64,000 nt of DNA from Parvimonas micra (lineage in GTDB: Bacteria > Bacillota > Clostridia > Tissierellales > Peptoniphilaceae): positions 992,001 through 1,056,000 of the forward strand of contig NZ_LR134472.1 of assembly GCF_900637905.1 (NCBI RefSeq). Reading direction: 5' to 3'. This document shows, piece after piece, positions 1 to 9,156 of this stretch. Positions within the stretch are counted from its first letter, which is position 1. Each line of letters begins with the position of its first letter. The position numbers were made by a program, and so were the translations under genes. Under the pieces are notes generated by a model, which made no database searches, was not told the DNA's origin, and saw only the letters and a program-made list of their open reading frames with translations.

Positions 1-1
1 A

Positions 2-148
2 ATGTATAAAGATGGGGGTACTATAATATATAGATATAAAGATTATTCTATTGTAAAATACAATACTGTTGATGGAGATGAAGATATGTATTTTACAAGA
101 GAAAAAGATTTAGAGTCATTAGAAAATGTATTAAATAATAATAGATAA
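2..148 (+). CDS. C-terminal part of an unknown small protein (window edge)
   Basis: An open frame runs from the window edge to a TAA and gives 48 residues rich in Tyr, Asp and Asn. The first visible codon is ATG, but no ribosome binding site can be seen because the window begins there, so the gene probably starts upstream. It is followed at once by an intrinsic terminator, which supports a real gene end. I do not recognise the family; no membrane segment or catalytic motif is visible. Confidence 0.5.
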   Translation: MYKDGGTIIYRYKDYSIVKYNTVDGDEDMYFTREKDLESLENVLNNNR

Positions 149-157
149 AATATAAAT

Positions 158-188
158 GCCAACAGATTAAAATTTGTTGGCTTTTTTA
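158..188 (+). terminator. Rho-independent terminator after the edge gene
   Basis: GCCAACA and TGTTGGC form a 7-bp stem around a 10-nt loop, followed by a T run. Confidence 0.75.
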
Positions 189-203
189 AGGATGTGAATA
201 ATA

Positions 204-647
204 ATGTGTAAAGAATGTTATGTAAATCAAAGTAGGATGACACCACTATTAAATCCCATAGATTGCTTGGAAAATCATACTCAATATATCTGTGGAACTT
301 GTGGAAGATGTATATGTATTGAACACGATAAAAAGAGAGGATTACAACGTTGGAATTTTCCTTTTAAATCTTTGGAAATTGCAAAATTATATTTGAGAAC
401 AGCTGATTATACGACAAAAAAACCATGTGGAATTTATGAGATAAAAAGCGAAAATGGAAGACTTTCATATAAGATTTTTGAAGATGAAGAAAGTTTAAAG
501 ATATATTTAAAAAGAAATAAAGGAAAAACTTGTGAGACTATGAAACCTGCTTTTATAGTTGATGAATACCGCGAATATAAAAATACAGAGGTTAGAAAAT
601 TAACTCCTGAAGAGGTAGAAAGATATATGTCAGAGAGGAAAAAGTAA
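204..647 (+). CDS. Small cysteine-rich protein, possible zinc ribbon
   Basis: A 147-residue soluble protein of unknown function. The N-terminal 45 residues hold a cluster of cysteines and one histidine: CxxC near residue 3, then CxxCxxCxC at about 30-38 followed by a His. This looks like one or two metal-binding ribbons (inference). The rest is charged and ends in a Lys/Arg-rich helix. An AAGGATG ribosome binding site sits about 9 nt before the ATG. The gene stands alone between a terminator and a repeat-filled intergenic region. No relative is recognised with confidence. Confidence 0.6.
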   Translation: MCKECYVNQSRMTPLLNPIDCLENHTQYICGTCGRCICIEHDKKRGLQRWNFPFKSLEIAKLYLRTADYTTKKPCGIYEIKSENGRLSYKIFEDEESLKIYLKRNKGKTCETMKPAFIVDEYREYKNTEVRKLTPEEVERYMSERKK

Positions 648-681
648 ATTTCATCCTTAAAGGAGCTTTAAGCGAATTTCA

Positions 682-1118
682 ATGTATCTTCGATACATTT
701 ACTTTTGCTAAAGCAAAAGTATGAGATCTCCACAGTCGATTGTATCCAAATCAAAGATTTGGACAATCTTTGCGTCAGACTTGCTTTTGTTTACAAGTAA
801 ACAAAGTTAGGGCTAGATTCGTTTTGCTTCGCTCCAGTCGAGATGACGTATAAGGGGAAAAACTACTTTTAATAGCTTAACGTGAAAGTTAAAAATGTAA
901 AGAGTAGTAAAAAAATTGTCTAAAAAGTAAAAAAGTTTCACGTCATAGTAATTCGCAAAGCAATGCTCCTAACACGTCATTTCGACCGAAACGAAGCTTT
1001 GCTGAGTGTAGTGGAGAAATCTCATTTGATTATTTATTTGTAAACAATCAAAATAAGGTCTGACGGAGTAATTGTATTATTTGATACAATTTTGTTAGAA
1101 ATCTCCTAAAGCTCCTAT
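682..1118 (+). repeat. Interspersed repeat, copy A (mosaic, divergent)
   Basis: The gap between the Cys-rich gene and hpf has no gene but holds a long composite repeat. It begins with the palindrome ATGTATCTTCGATACAT. It contains CCAGTCGAGATGACGTATAAGG on the left and TTTCACGTCATAG then CACGTCATTTCGACC on the right, and ends with ATCTCCTAAAGCTCC. The same modules recur at 14407-14640 (inverted), 34295-34650, 36153-36526 and 40959-41345. The TCGAGATGAC / GTCATTTCGA pair behaves as imperfect terminal inverted repeats of an inner core. No transposase is present, so a MITE-like element is the best description. Confidence 0.75.
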
Positions 1119-1173
1119 AGTATTAAAAAAATCTTTATATTGAAAAATGCTCCTTAAGAATAAGATTTCCATA

Positions 1174-1204
1174 AAAAAATCGCAGACCTTTTGTCTGCGA
1201 TTTT
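1174..1204 (-). terminator. Terminator of hpf
   Basis: A CGCAGAC/GTCTGCG stem with A and T runs on both sides, directly after the hpf stop on the minus strand. Confidence 0.8.
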
Positions 1205-1225
1205 GGTTAAAACTTATTTTATTAC

Positions 1226-1750
1226 TTAATCAGCTATTATTAAACCGTAATTTCCATCTTTTCTCTTATATAATACATTTGTTTTATAATCTTTTGCATT
1301 CTTGAAAATGAAAAAGTCATGGTTTAAAAGTTCTATTTGTAAAATAGCTTCTTCTTCAGACATCGTAGCTACATCGAATTTTTTAACTCTAACAATTTTT
1401 GATTCCTCTTCTTCCAAAGGTTCAGCAATTTTTTCAAATCTTATAGTTTCTAAAGCTTGATATTTCTTTTGTAGTTTAGTTTTGTTTTTTCTTATTTGTC
1501 TTTCAAGATTATCCAAAACGATGTCTATTGAAGTATACATATCGTTTGTGCTTTCTTCTGCTCTAAGTATTGTGCTATTTGGTAAATAAATTGTAGCTTC
1601 AAAAATCTTATCGTTTTTAACTGCACTGTAAGTAACTTTACCTTCAATGTCTTTAGAGAAAAATTTATCCAATTTTTCAAACTTTTTAGCAGTGATTTCT
1701 TTTAAAGCATTTGTAACTTCAATGTTTTTACCTATAAATTGTAATTTCAT
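1226..1750 (-). CDS. hpf: Ribosome hibernation promoting factor, long form
   Basis: A 174-residue protein that matches long-form HPF. Residues 1 to about 100 are the RaiA/YfiA ribosome-binding domain (begins MKLQFIGKNIEVT). A basic linker follows, then a C-terminal dimerisation domain from about 115 (VKKFDVATMSEEEAILQIE). Long HPF binds the 30S subunit at the tRNA/mRNA site and pairs ribosomes into inactive 100S dimers in stationary phase. A GGGAGG ribosome binding site precedes the ATG. The gene is monocistronic, with its own terminator and an extended -10 promoter, and its leader carries a 13-bp hairpin. Confidence 0.96.
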   Translation of the reverse strand: MKLQFIGKNIEVTNALKEITAKKFEKLDKFFSKDIEGKVTYSAVKNDKIFEATIYLPNSTILRAEESTNDMYTSIDIVLDNLERQIRKNKTKLQKKYQALETIRFEKIAEPLEEEESKIVRVKKFDVATMSEEEAILQIELLNHDFFIFKNAKDYKTNVLYKRKDGNYGLIIAD

Positions 1751-1772
1751 ACCAATACCTCCCTAACATTTT

Positions 1773-1820
1773 TTATATTTGCATTAAAAATGCAAATATA
1801 ATGTTACTTATATTATACCA
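1773..1820 (-). promoter_or_regulatory. hpf promoter (extended -10) and leader hairpin
   Basis: On the minus strand TGG precedes TATAAT at 1812-1820, an extended -10 element with no good -35. Just downstream, 1773-1801, is a near-perfect inverted repeat (TTATATTTGCATT / AATGCAAATATAA) with a 3-nt loop. It would sit at the very 5' end of the hpf transcript, where it might stabilise the mRNA (inference). Confidence 0.55.
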
Positions 1821-1916
1821 TATTTTTCCGTTAAATACCTAAATTGAAACTAAAATTTTTATTTTTATATTATTTTATGTTATACTTAATTAGTATTTAT
1901 TTTAAAAGGAGATATT

Positions 1917-2654
1917 ATGAAAAGAGATACTGTACTTATAACGGGATCATCAAGAGGCATTGGCTCCGCAATTGCAAAGACTTTGGCAAAAGAAAATTAT
2001 AATATAGTTATAAATTATAAAGAACACGAAATAGAGGCAAAAAAAGTTTTTGAAGAGATAAAGATATATAATCCTAATGTTTTGATGATAAGAGCGGATA
2101 TAAGAAAAACTACCGAGGTTGAAAATATGTTTAATGAAATAGAAAAAGTATTTGGAAATGTCGATATTCTAATAAATAATGCAGGGATTGCAAGTGTAAG
2201 ATTTTTTCAAGATATTACAGAAGAGGAGTGGGAAGATATTTTTAATGTAAATGTGCATGGAGCATATCGTTGCATAAAAAGAGCCATTCCTTCGATGATT
2301 GATAATAAATATGGGAAAATAATCGGAATAAGTTCAATATGGGGAGTTACAGGGGGAGCACTTGAGGCACATTATTCAGCTACTAAAGGGGCGATTATTT
2401 CTATGAATAAGGCTCTTGCAAAGGAGCTTGGATATTCGGGAATAACTGTAAATACAGTTGCACCGGGAGGAGTAGATACCGATATGTTAAAAGATATTCC
2501 AAAGGAGAGTATTGACGAATATTGCTCTGAATTTCCTTTACAAAGACTTGCAAAGCCGGAAGAAATTGCAAATGTTGTAAAATTTTTAATTTCAAAAGAG
2601 GCTTCTTATATAACCGGACATGTTTTAAATGTAAATGGGGGAGCTTTTATTTAA
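1917..2654 (+). CDS. SDR-family oxidoreductase, FabG-like
   Basis: A 245-residue classical short-chain dehydrogenase/reductase. The sequence shows the nucleotide-binding TGSSRGIG near residues 9-16, the structural NNAG at about 86-89, the catalytic Ser and YSATK (YxxxK), and a C-terminal GGAF. Its nearest familiar relative is 3-oxoacyl-ACP reductase FabG, which uses NADPH in fatty-acid elongation. The gene is not in a fab cluster, so another ketone or alcohol substrate is possible. AAAGGAG lies before the ATG. The next gene, rpsD, has its own promoter. Confidence 0.85.
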   Translation: MKRDTVLITGSSRGIGSAIAKTLAKENYNIVINYKEHEIEAKKVFEEIKIYNPNVLMIRADIRKTTEVENMFNEIEKVFGNVDILINNAGIASVRFFQDITEEEWEDIFNVNVHGAYRCIKRAIPSMIDNKYGKIIGISSIWGVTGGALEAHYSATKGAIISMNKALAKELGYSGITVNTVAPGGVDTDMLKDIPKESIDEYCSEFPLQRLAKPEEIANVVKFLISKEASYITGHVLNVNGGAFI

Positions 2655-2682
2655 AAATATCGAAAAAAACATAAAAAATCTA

Positions 2683-2711
2683 TTTACAAAAGTTTAAAAA
2701 AGTTGTATAAT
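2683..2711 (+). promoter_or_regulatory. rpsD promoter
   Basis: -35 TTTACA at 2683-2688, 17-bp spacer, -10 TATAAT at 2706-2711. The rpsD start at 2765 lies about 45 nt downstream of the expected transcription start. Confidence 0.8.
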
Positions 2712-2764
2712 CTATGCGTGGCTATAAATTATCGCGGCAAATAATTTATGGGGAGTATGAAAAT

Positions 2765-3364
2765 ATGGCAAAAATGATGGGACCTAGATTTAAACAATCA
2801 AGAAGACTAGGCTTAAATGTATGCGGACACCCAAAAGCTAACAAAAGAATGGGTAAAGGTCTTGCAAGAAACGACAAAAAATTAACAGAATATGGTTTAC
2901 AATTACTTGAAAAGCAAAGATTAAGAGCTTACTATGGAGTTATGGAAAAACAATTCAGAACTTATGTAGAAAAAGCACTTAGACAAAAAGAACGTATAAC
3001 AGGGGATGCTCTTGTTATGATGTTAGAAACAAGATTAGATAACCTTGTTTACAGAATGGGTTTTGCTTCTTCAATTAGACAAGCAAGACAAATGGTAGTT
3101 CATGGACATATGCTTGTTAATGGAAAGAAAGTTGATATACCTTCATACGCAGTACAAGTTGGAGACGAAATCACTTTAAGAGAAAAATCACAAAAAGTTG
3201 AAATGTTCAAAGAAAACTTTGAATCTACATTCTTAGGAGTTGTTCCTTACATCGAAAAGAAAGAAGGATTAAAAGCAACTTTAACAAGAATGCCGGAAAG
3301 AGACGAAGTTCCTATTGAAATTCAAGACTCATTAGTAGTAGAATTCTACTCAAGATTAATTTAA
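2765..3364 (+). CDS. rpsD: 30S ribosomal protein S4
   Basis: A 199-residue S4, the primary 16S-binding protein that nucleates assembly of the 30S body. The N-terminus [16 protein letters not shown] and the S4 RNA-binding domain ([20 protein letters not shown], about residues 88-107, then [18 protein letters not shown]) are diagnostic. The open frame extends 51 nt upstream to an ATG inside the promoter region. I chose the ATG at 2765 because GGGGAG sits 9 nt before it and the protein then has the family N-terminus. Only one Cys is left at the S4 zinc site, as in other zinc-independent S4 proteins. The gene stands alone, as in many Firmicutes. Confidence 0.97.
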   Translation: MAKMMGPRFKQSRRLGLNVCGHPKANKRMGKGLARNDKKLTEYGLQLLEKQRLRAYYGVMEKQFRTYVEKALRQKERITGDALVMMLETRLDNLVYRMGFASSIRQARQMVVHGHMLVNGKKVDIPSYAVQVGDEITLREKSQKVEMFKENFESTFLGVVPYIEKKEGLKATLTRMPERDEVPIEIQDSLVVEFYSRLI

Positions 3365-3372
3365 CAAAACAA

Positions 3373-3396
3373 AGCACGAATTATCGTGCTTTTTTG
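3373..3396 (+). terminator. rpsD terminator
   Basis: AGCACGA/TCGTGCT stem with a 3-nt loop, then a run of six T. Confidence 0.85.
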
Positions 3397-3422
3397 TTTG
3401 TAAAAAATTGGAAAACACACAA

Positions 3423-3458
3423 AAAAAGGTGATGTATTTGAATATAACATCACCTTTT
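3423..3458 (-). terminator. brnQ terminator
   Basis: AAAAGGTGATGT / ACATCACCTTTT forms a 12-bp stem on the minus strand after the brnQ stop, followed by U residues. Confidence 0.8.
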
Positions 3459-3469
3459 GTCTTAAATAA

Positions 3470-4750
3470 TTATTTCTTTTTTATAAATAAAGCTATTACA
3501 AATGCTACAAAACTTGGAATTATCCAGTTAAAACCTATACTGCTTAATGGTAAAATAGTTATAAATTTTAAAATTCCTAATTGTTCATAAAGTACTTGAA
3601 TAAAACTTATTGTAACTGCTGTAAAAGCAGGTAATTTAAAGATTAAATCATTTTTTATTTTATCTTTAAAGAATGCAAGTATAATCAGAATTATTGTCGG
3701 TGGATAAACAACGGCAAGTATTGGAGCACCGATTTTTACTATTCCACTAACTCCGATTATTGCAGTTACAGTTCCGAATAAACATATACAAAGTATAAAT
3801 GTAGAATATTTTATCTTTCCTTTTGTAATATTCACTAAATATTCTCCGGATGCAGATGTAAGACCTATCGAAGTTGTCAAACAGGCAAGAAATGAAGCTA
3901 AACCTAAAGCAACTTTCCCTGCATTTCCTAAAAGATTTTGTGTTACATTTACGATTATTTGTGATTGCTCAACATCCAGTCCATATTTTGCAGAAACGGT
4001 TGCTCCTAGATATGTAAGTCCACCATAAATCAATCCTAAAGTAGTACAAGCAATAAGACCTGATTTAAACAGCATTTTTATTTGTTGTTTAGGTTCACTA
4101 TAACCTTTATTTTTTAGTGTTAATAATAGAACTGATCCTACTGCTAGAGATACAAAACAGTCCATTGTTTGATAACCGTCAATTAATCCTTTTCCTAAAA
4201 CACTGTTTATTTTAGCAGTTTCTGCAGGAGCTCCAAGTGGAGAAATAATTCCTTTAACGATTATTACAACAAGTGCAAGAATTAAAAAAGGAGTTAAAAA
4301 TTTTCCAATAATATCTACAACTTTTGATGGTCTTACAGTTAAAAAGTAAGTCAGCATAAAAAATATTATAGCTACTGCTGTTATAGTAAAAGTATTATGA
4401 AATCCCAATATAGGTTTAATTCCCATTTCATAAGCAGTCGCACCTGTTCTTGGAATTACAAGAAGAGGTCCAACACACATAATAACCATAAAACTTAAAA
4501 CTAAGGCCGGTTTCTTTCCTATTGGGCTGAAAAATTTCATTATATCACATTCATAGCATGTAACTGCCATTAAAGCTACAAGGGCAAGCCCTACAGCTGT
4601 AACTGTAAAACCTAAAAATGTTATAAACCATGAACTACCGGAAAGAACTCCCAAATATGGGGGAAAAATCAAGTTTCCTGCTCCAAAAAACATTGCAAAA
4701 AGTGCAAATCCGAATGTTAACATATCAATTATGCTATTTTTTTTGCTCAT
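3470..4750 (-). CDS. brnQ: Branched-chain amino acid transporter BrnQ (LIVCS family)
   Basis: A 426-residue membrane protein with about twelve hydrophobic segments. The N-terminal FGFALFAMFFGAGNLIFPP signature is typical of the LIVCS family, which imports Leu, Ile and Val with Na+ or H+. The open frame reaches 4822, but the ATG at 4750 has an AAGGAGAGAG site in front and gives the normal N-terminus (MSKKNSIIDML). It is monocistronic, with its own terminator. AzlCD, a branched-chain amino acid exporter pair, lies 2 kb away, so import and export of these amino acids are encoded close together. Confidence 0.93.
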   Translation of the reverse strand: MSKKNSIIDMLTFGFALFAMFFGAGNLIFPPYLGVLSGSSWFITFLGFTVTAVGLALVALMAVTCYECDIMKFFSPIGKKPALVLSFMVIMCVGPLLVIPRTGATAYEMGIKPILGFHNTFTITAVAIIFFMLTYFLTVRPSKVVDIIGKFLTPFLILALVVIIVKGIISPLGAPAETAKINSVLGKGLIDGYQTMDCFVSLAVGSVLLLTLKNKGYSEPKQQIKMLFKSGLIACTTLGLIYGGLTYLGATVSAKYGLDVEQSQIIVNVTQNLLGNAGKVALGLASFLACLTTSIGLTSASGEYLVNITKGKIKYSTFILCICLFGTVTAIIGVSGIVKIGAPILAVVYPPTIILIILAFFKDKIKNDLIFKLPAFTAVTISFIQVLYEQLGILKFITILPLSSIGFNWIIPSFVAFVIALFIKKK

Positions 4751-5028
4751 TACATTCTCTCTCCTTAAAAATAAAAAAATTAAAATATCAAAACTTACAA
4801 AATTTTGTATTTTGTATAACAATATTTTACAAGAAATTCAGAAAAAACTCAATACTAAAAATGGTGTTTATAAAAATTTTTTATGTATTTTTTGCTATTT
4901 TTAAAAAATTTAAACAATTATTTTAAATTCATTTTTTTAAGTCAATTATTTTACAATAAACTAATGAAAAAATTTTTGAAATATGGTAGAATAGATATTG
5001 TGAAAGAAAACATTTTTGGAGGTATGAT

Positions 5029-6822
5029 ATGAAAAGAAATGAAGTTGATAAAAGTTTAACTTGGAATTTGAGTGATCTTTTTAAAACAGAAGAAGATTAT
5101 AAAAGTGCCCTTAAGGAAATTGTTGAAAAAACAGATGAACTTGTAAAGATTTATGAAGGAAAACTTGACTGCTATTGTACTATAAATAGCTGTTTGGAAG
5201 ATTTAAAACCTATTTATGTATTGATTGATTTAACTGCAAATTATGCAAGTTTGGACTATGAAACAGATTTAGGTGGAAAAGAACAATTTGAAAGAATGGT
5301 AGATTTTGAAAATACCATTGCTCCGGCTTATGCAAAACTTAGCTTTGTTGAAACTGAAATTTTAGCAAATGATAAAAGAATTATAGAAAAAGCTATGAAA
5401 GAAAATTCTGAAAATAGAAGATTTTTAGAAAAACTTTTAGATAGAAAAGATCATACTTTATCAAAAGAAGTTGAAAGCACACTTTCAGCTTTATCAGGAA
5501 GTTTTGAAACTCCTTATAGAGTATATCAACAATCAAAAATGCAAGATTTATCTTTTGAAGATGTTGAAGTAAATGGTGTAAAAACTCCAATGACTTACAA
5601 TATTTTTGAAGGATGTTTTGAAGTTGATTCAAATACTGAATTTAGAAGAGAGGCTTTTAAAAAATTCTACAAGACTTTAGCAAAATACGAAAATACATTT
5701 GCAAGTGCATATTATAGCAATGTTCAACAAGATAAGGCAATGTCTAAAGTTAGAAAATACGACAGTGTCTTTGATTATCTTTTGTCTTCACAAGAAGTTA
5801 CAATGGATATGTACAATAGACAATGTGATGTTATTATGGAAAAACTTGCACCACATATTAGAAAATATGCAAGACTTCTAAAGAGAGTAAATAAATTGGA
5901 TAAGATGACTTTTTCAGATATGAAAATGCCATTAGATTCTGAATTCCAAAAAGTTTATAGCATCGATGAATGTAAAAATATGGTAATTGATGGATTATCA
6001 GTTTTAGGAAATGATTATAAAGCTTATTTGGAAAGAGCTTTTGATAATAGGTATATTGACTACGTGGATAATGAAGGAAAGGCATCGGGAGCTTTCTGTG
6101 CAAGTCCATACAAAGTGCATCCTTATGTACTTTTAACTTGGTCAGGAAATATGTCCGACATTCTTACTATTGCTCATGAACTTGGACATGGTGGTCATTT
6201 TTCACTTTGCCACCAAAATCAAAATATTTTAAATGTTGATTGTTCAACTTATTTTGTAGAAGCACCATCAACAACAAATGAATTGATTATGGCTCATTAT
6301 CTTCTTGAAAAAGCAAAGACTGATAGGGAAAGAAGATGGATTCTTTCTGAAATCATTTCAAAAACATATTATCATAATTTCGTAACACATTTCTTAGAAG
6401 CATATTATCAAAGGGAAGTTTATAAAATTATAGATAAAGGTGGAGCTGTTGATGCCGAAACTTTAAATACACTTTTTAAAGAAACTATGGAAAAATTCTT
6501 TGGCGAAGATGTTGAACTTGTAGATGGAGTTGAAAGAACATGGATGAGACAACCTCATTACTATATGGGACTTTATTCATATACTTACAGTGCAGGTTTA
6601 ACAATCGGAACACAAATGTGTCTAAATATTTTAAAAGATAATTCAAAAGCAAAACAATGGATTGAAGTTTTAAAAGCCGGTGGAAGTAAAAATCCAGTAG
6701 ATCTTGCAAAAATGGCAGATGTTGATATTACAACAGATAAGCCACTTCTTAACACAATAGAGTATATTGGAAGTCTAATTGACGAAATGGAAAGATTAAC
6801 TGACAAAATAGAACAAGAATAA
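5029..6822 (+). CDS. pepF: Oligoendopeptidase F (M3B metallopeptidase)
   Basis: A 597-residue cytoplasmic zinc peptidase that cleaves short oligopeptides. HELGH at residues 383-387 is the HExxH zinc site, and the downstream Glu-containing helix (EAPSTTNE) supplies the third ligand. Length is normal for PepF (about 600). A GGAGG site precedes the ATG. A likely extended -10 promoter (ATGGTAGAAT, -10 at 4987-4992) lies in the 278-nt AT-rich gap behind brnQ. It ends in a strong terminator and is probably monocistronic. The likely role is amino acid supply from imported peptides in an asaccharolytic lifestyle (inference). Confidence 0.96.
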   Translation: MKRNEVDKSLTWNLSDLFKTEEDYKSALKEIVEKTDELVKIYEGKLDCYCTINSCLEDLKPIYVLIDLTANYASLDYETDLGGKEQFERMVDFENTIAPAYAKLSFVETEILANDKRIIEKAMKENSENRRFLEKLLDRKDHTLSKEVESTLSALSGSFETPYRVYQQSKMQDLSFEDVEVNGVKTPMTYNIFEGCFEVDSNTEFRREAFKKFYKTLAKYENTFASAYYSNVQQDKAMSKVRKYDSVFDYLLSSQEVTMDMYNRQCDVIMEKLAPHIRKYARLLKRVNKLDKMTFSDMKMPLDSEFQKVYSIDECKNMVIDGLSVLGNDYKAYLERAFDNRYIDYVDNEGKASGAFCASPYKVHPYVLLTWSGNMSDILTIAHELGHGGHFSLCHQNQNILNVDCSTYFVEAPSTTNELIMAHYLLEKAKTDRERRWILSEIISKTYYHNFVTHFLEAYYQREVYKIIDKGGAVDAETLNTLFKETMEKFFGEDVELVDGVERTWMRQPHYYMGLYSYTYSAGLTIGTQMCLNILKDNSKAKQWIEVLKAGGSKNPVDLAKMADVDITTDKPLLNTIEYIGSLIDEMERLTDKIEQE

Positions 6823-6829
6823 TTTACAA

Positions 6830-6859
6830 AAGATACTGATTTATTCAGTATCTTTTTTT
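6830..6859 (+). terminator. pepF terminator
   Basis: AGATACTGA / TCAGTATCT, a 9-bp stem with a 5-nt loop and a run of seven T. Confidence 0.9.
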
Positions 6860-6893
6860 GCACAAAAATAGGAGCTTAAAGCTCCTTAAATAC

Positions 6894-7211
6894 TTATATA
6901 AGAAAATTCATATATAAAAATGTTGTAAGTATTGATGCAAATACAGTCAGTATCATATTTCTAGTTATATATGAAACTGTTGACGCAACTGCGATTGTAA
7001 TTATATACATTAGTTTTGCAGATGATTCTGCAACCAAGACTTCTCTTAAAATCAGCACAGTCATTGAAGTAAAAGGCACGATTTTAAAGAAAGTCATTAG
7101 TTTTTTATTAAAAGTTTTTCCTCTAAGAAAGAATAAAGGAAGAACTTTCGGGATTATTGTTACAGCAGCGGCAACCAATGTACCGATTATGTAGTAGTAA
7201 TATTTGTCCAT
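6894..7211 (-). CDS. azlD: AzlD-family branched-chain amino acid exporter subunit
   Basis: A 105-residue protein with three or four hydrophobic helices and the AzlD/YgaH pattern, including PKVLPLFFL near residue 21. It pairs with AzlC to export branched-chain amino acids; azlC ends 9 nt upstream in the same direction, so the two form one unit. The start ATG follows GGAGAAAAT. Length is normal for the family. Confidence 0.88.
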   Translation of the reverse strand: MDKYYYYIIGTLVAAAVTIIPKVLPLFFLRGKTFNKKLMTFFKIVPFTSMTVLILREVLVAESSAKLMYIITIAVASTVSYITRNMILTVFASILTTFLYMNFLI

Positions 7212-7220
7212 ATTTTCTCC

Positions 7221-7937
7221 TTATTCTTTTATTTCTTCTTTATCTTCTAAAGTTTCATTTCCAATTAAGAATATGCCTGCTATTGAAGAAAGTATTATTG
7301 AAAAAACTATATCCCAACCTAGTGGAAATACTTTTGTGTAATAGATAACAGCATATATTACTGCTGTTACGATGACAACTCTCACAGTTACTAAATGCTT
7401 TTTTACATTTGGAACAAGTAACGCTACAAAAAGTCCAAGAAGACCGACACTAAAAGCAACCTTTAAATTTTGTGGTAAAAAATCTCCCAAAAAGTAACCT
7501 ACTATTGTAAAAATTCCCCAAATAAAATATGGTGGAATTTGTACTCCAAGTGTAAATGATGTATTTACTTTTTCTTTATTAAATGAAAGTATAGAAAAAC
7601 TTTCATCTGTTAATAACCATCCTACTATAGGGAATGCTTTATGATTTACCTTATCTACAGTCGCCCCAAGTGTGGCGGACATAAGGAACAGTCTGGTGTT
7701 TAATAAAAATACGGAAACTGCAATTCCAACAAGTGGAACACTTGAGGTTAAAAAACCTACTAACATAAATTGGGCAGCCCCAGAATATAAAACAAAAGAA
7801 CTTAAAAAAGCATGTAACAAACCTAGTGAATTAGTATTACATAGAATTCCCAAAGTAATTGCTGATGGGATATAACCTATCCATATAGGAATTGAATGTC
7901 GAACACCTGAAATAAAATTGTTCTTTGTCGATTTCAT
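7221..7937 (-). CDS. azlC: AzlC-family branched-chain amino acid exporter
   Basis: A 238-residue membrane protein with AzlC/YgaZ features: N-terminal SIPIWIGYIPSAITLGIL, a central LLTDESFSI motif, and several transmembrane helices. With AzlD it forms an exporter of Leu, Ile, Val and analogues. It is first in the azlC-azlD pair. A GGGGAG site precedes the ATG. recR ends 27 nt upstream on the same strand, so read-through from recR is possible. Confidence 0.9.
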   Translation of the reverse strand: MKSTKNNFISGVRHSIPIWIGYIPSAITLGILCNTNSLGLLHAFLSSFVLYSGAAQFMLVGFLTSSVPLVGIAVSVFLLNTRLFLMSATLGATVDKVNHKAFPIVGWLLTDESFSILSFNKEKVNTSFTLGVQIPPYFIWGIFTIVGYFLGDFLPQNLKVAFSVGLLGLFVALLVPNVKKHLVTVRVVIVTAVIYAVIYYTKVFPLGWDIVFSIILSSIAGIFLIGNETLEDKEEIKE

Positions 7938-7964
7938 ATTTTCTCCCCATAAAACATTAGAAAC

Positions 7965-8573
7965 CTAATATTCTATTTCTCTCCTATCCTCTAATGCTTT
8001 TAAAAATGTTAATTCATCATAGCTGTCTATACTTCTACCTACCGGAATTCCATTAGCAATTTTTGAAATTTTTAGGTCTTTGAAATTTTTTAGTAAATCG
8101 ACAATATAAAGTTCAGTCAATTCGCCATCAATAGTTTGACTAATAGCGAATATAACTTCTTTTACATTATCTTTCTCAATTCTTTCTAAAAGTGAATCTA
8201 CATTTAGGTCATCTAAAGTTATTCCTTCTCTTGGAGTAACAAGACCATTTAAAATATGATAAGTACCTTTATAAACTTTAGTTTTTTCTAAACTTATAAC
8301 ACCTTGCATATCCTCAACAACGGTTATAATTGACTTATCTCTTTTTTCATCCGCGCAAATATTACAAATTTCATCTTCCGTTAAATTTCCACAAATTTTA
8401 CAATGATGAGTATTTTTTTTCATATTTATAAGACTTTTAGCAAATTCAATTGTAAAATCATCATCCATTTCTAAAATTTTCAAAGCCATTTTTGTTGCAG
8501 ACTTTCTTCCAATAGAGGGAAGTTTTGACAGGTAGTGAATAACTTCATCTATAGATTTAGTATAATTATTCAT
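7965..8573 (-). CDS. recR: Recombination protein RecR
   Basis: A 202-residue RecR, the ring-forming partner of RecO/RecF that loads RecA on gapped DNA. Visible are the helix-hairpin-helix (LPSIGRKSA, about 18-26), the C4 zinc finger (C58, C61, C70, C73), a Toprim domain from about 83 (VVEDMQG) and the C-terminal Walker-B-like IPVGRSIDSYDELT segment. It is separated from ybaB by only 2 nt and is co-transcribed with it. The conserved neighbour dnaX lies further upstream, beyond the serpin gene. Confidence 0.96.
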   Translation of the reverse strand: MNNYTKSIDEVIHYLSKLPSIGRKSATKMALKILEMDDDFTIEFAKSLINMKKNTHHCKICGNLTEDEICNICADEKRDKSIITVVEDMQGVISLEKTKVYKGTYHILNGLVTPREGITLDDLNVDSLLERIEKDNVKEVIFAISQTIDGELTELYIVDLLKNFKDLKISKIANGIPVGRSIDSYDELTFLKALEDRREIEY

Positions 8574-8575
8574 CT

Positions 8576-8917
8576 TTATAATCCCGGAATATTAATTCCG
8601 CCTGTTATTTTATTAATTTCTGAATCATGTTTTTCTTGAGCTTTTCTATTCGCTTCATTTATAGCTGTCATAATTAAATCTTGTAACATTTCTATATCAT
8701 CAGGATCAACAACTTCAGGATCTAGTTTAATACTTAAAACTTCTTTTTTACCATTAACAGTTACTTCAACTGCGCCACCGCCTGAAGTTGCAGAAACTTC
8801 TTCTTCGTCCAACATTTTTTGTGTATTTTCAAGTTCTCTTTGCATTTTTTGCATTTGTTTCATCATATTACCCATATTCATTCCGCCACCGAATTTAGGG
8901 AAACCGCCTTTAGCCAT
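8576..8917 (-). CDS. YbaB/EbfC nucleoid-associated protein
   Basis: A 113-residue small DNA-binding protein. The N-terminal Met/Gly-rich region ([17 protein letters not shown]) is followed by a coiled helix and the conserved [19 protein letters not shown] strand region. YbaB dimers bind DNA like a tweezer and are almost always encoded directly before recR, as here. AGGAGG precedes the ATG. The 178 nt upstream are AT-rich and must hold the promoter, since the serpin upstream ends in its own terminator. Confidence 0.94.
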   Translation of the reverse strand: MAKGGFPKFGGGMNMGNMMKQMQKMQRELENTQKMLDEEEVSATSGGGAVEVTVNGKKEVLSIKLDPEVVDPDDIEMLQDLIMTAINEANRKAQEKHDSEINKITGGINIPGL

Positions 8918-9095
8918 AAATACCTCCTAAAAATAAATAGTATAATTATTTAGTGTCAAATTTACATTATATTAAAAAATTTGTTAATCATATAACATAA
9001 AACTTTAAAAATCTTCCTTTATAATAGCATTTTTTTTATGATAAATCAATAATTTACAATAACAAGATAAAGTAAATATATTTTTGAAAAGATAA

Positions 9096-9137
9096 AAAAA
9101 GACAATATCAGACTTAAAATTTTCCCATATTGTCTTT
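9096..9137 (-). terminator. Terminator after the serpin gene
   Basis: AAAGACAATAT / ATATTGTCTTT stem on the minus strand followed by U residues, about 85 nt after the serpin stop. It separates dnaX-serpin from ybaB-recR. Confidence 0.7.
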
Positions 9138-9156
9138 ATATATTTTTATATTTATT

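Noticed and set aside
2714-2764. N-terminal extension of S4 from the ATG at 2714
   Set aside because: It overlaps the transcription start region and lacks a ribosome binding site; S4 proteins begin at the MAKMMGPRF position.
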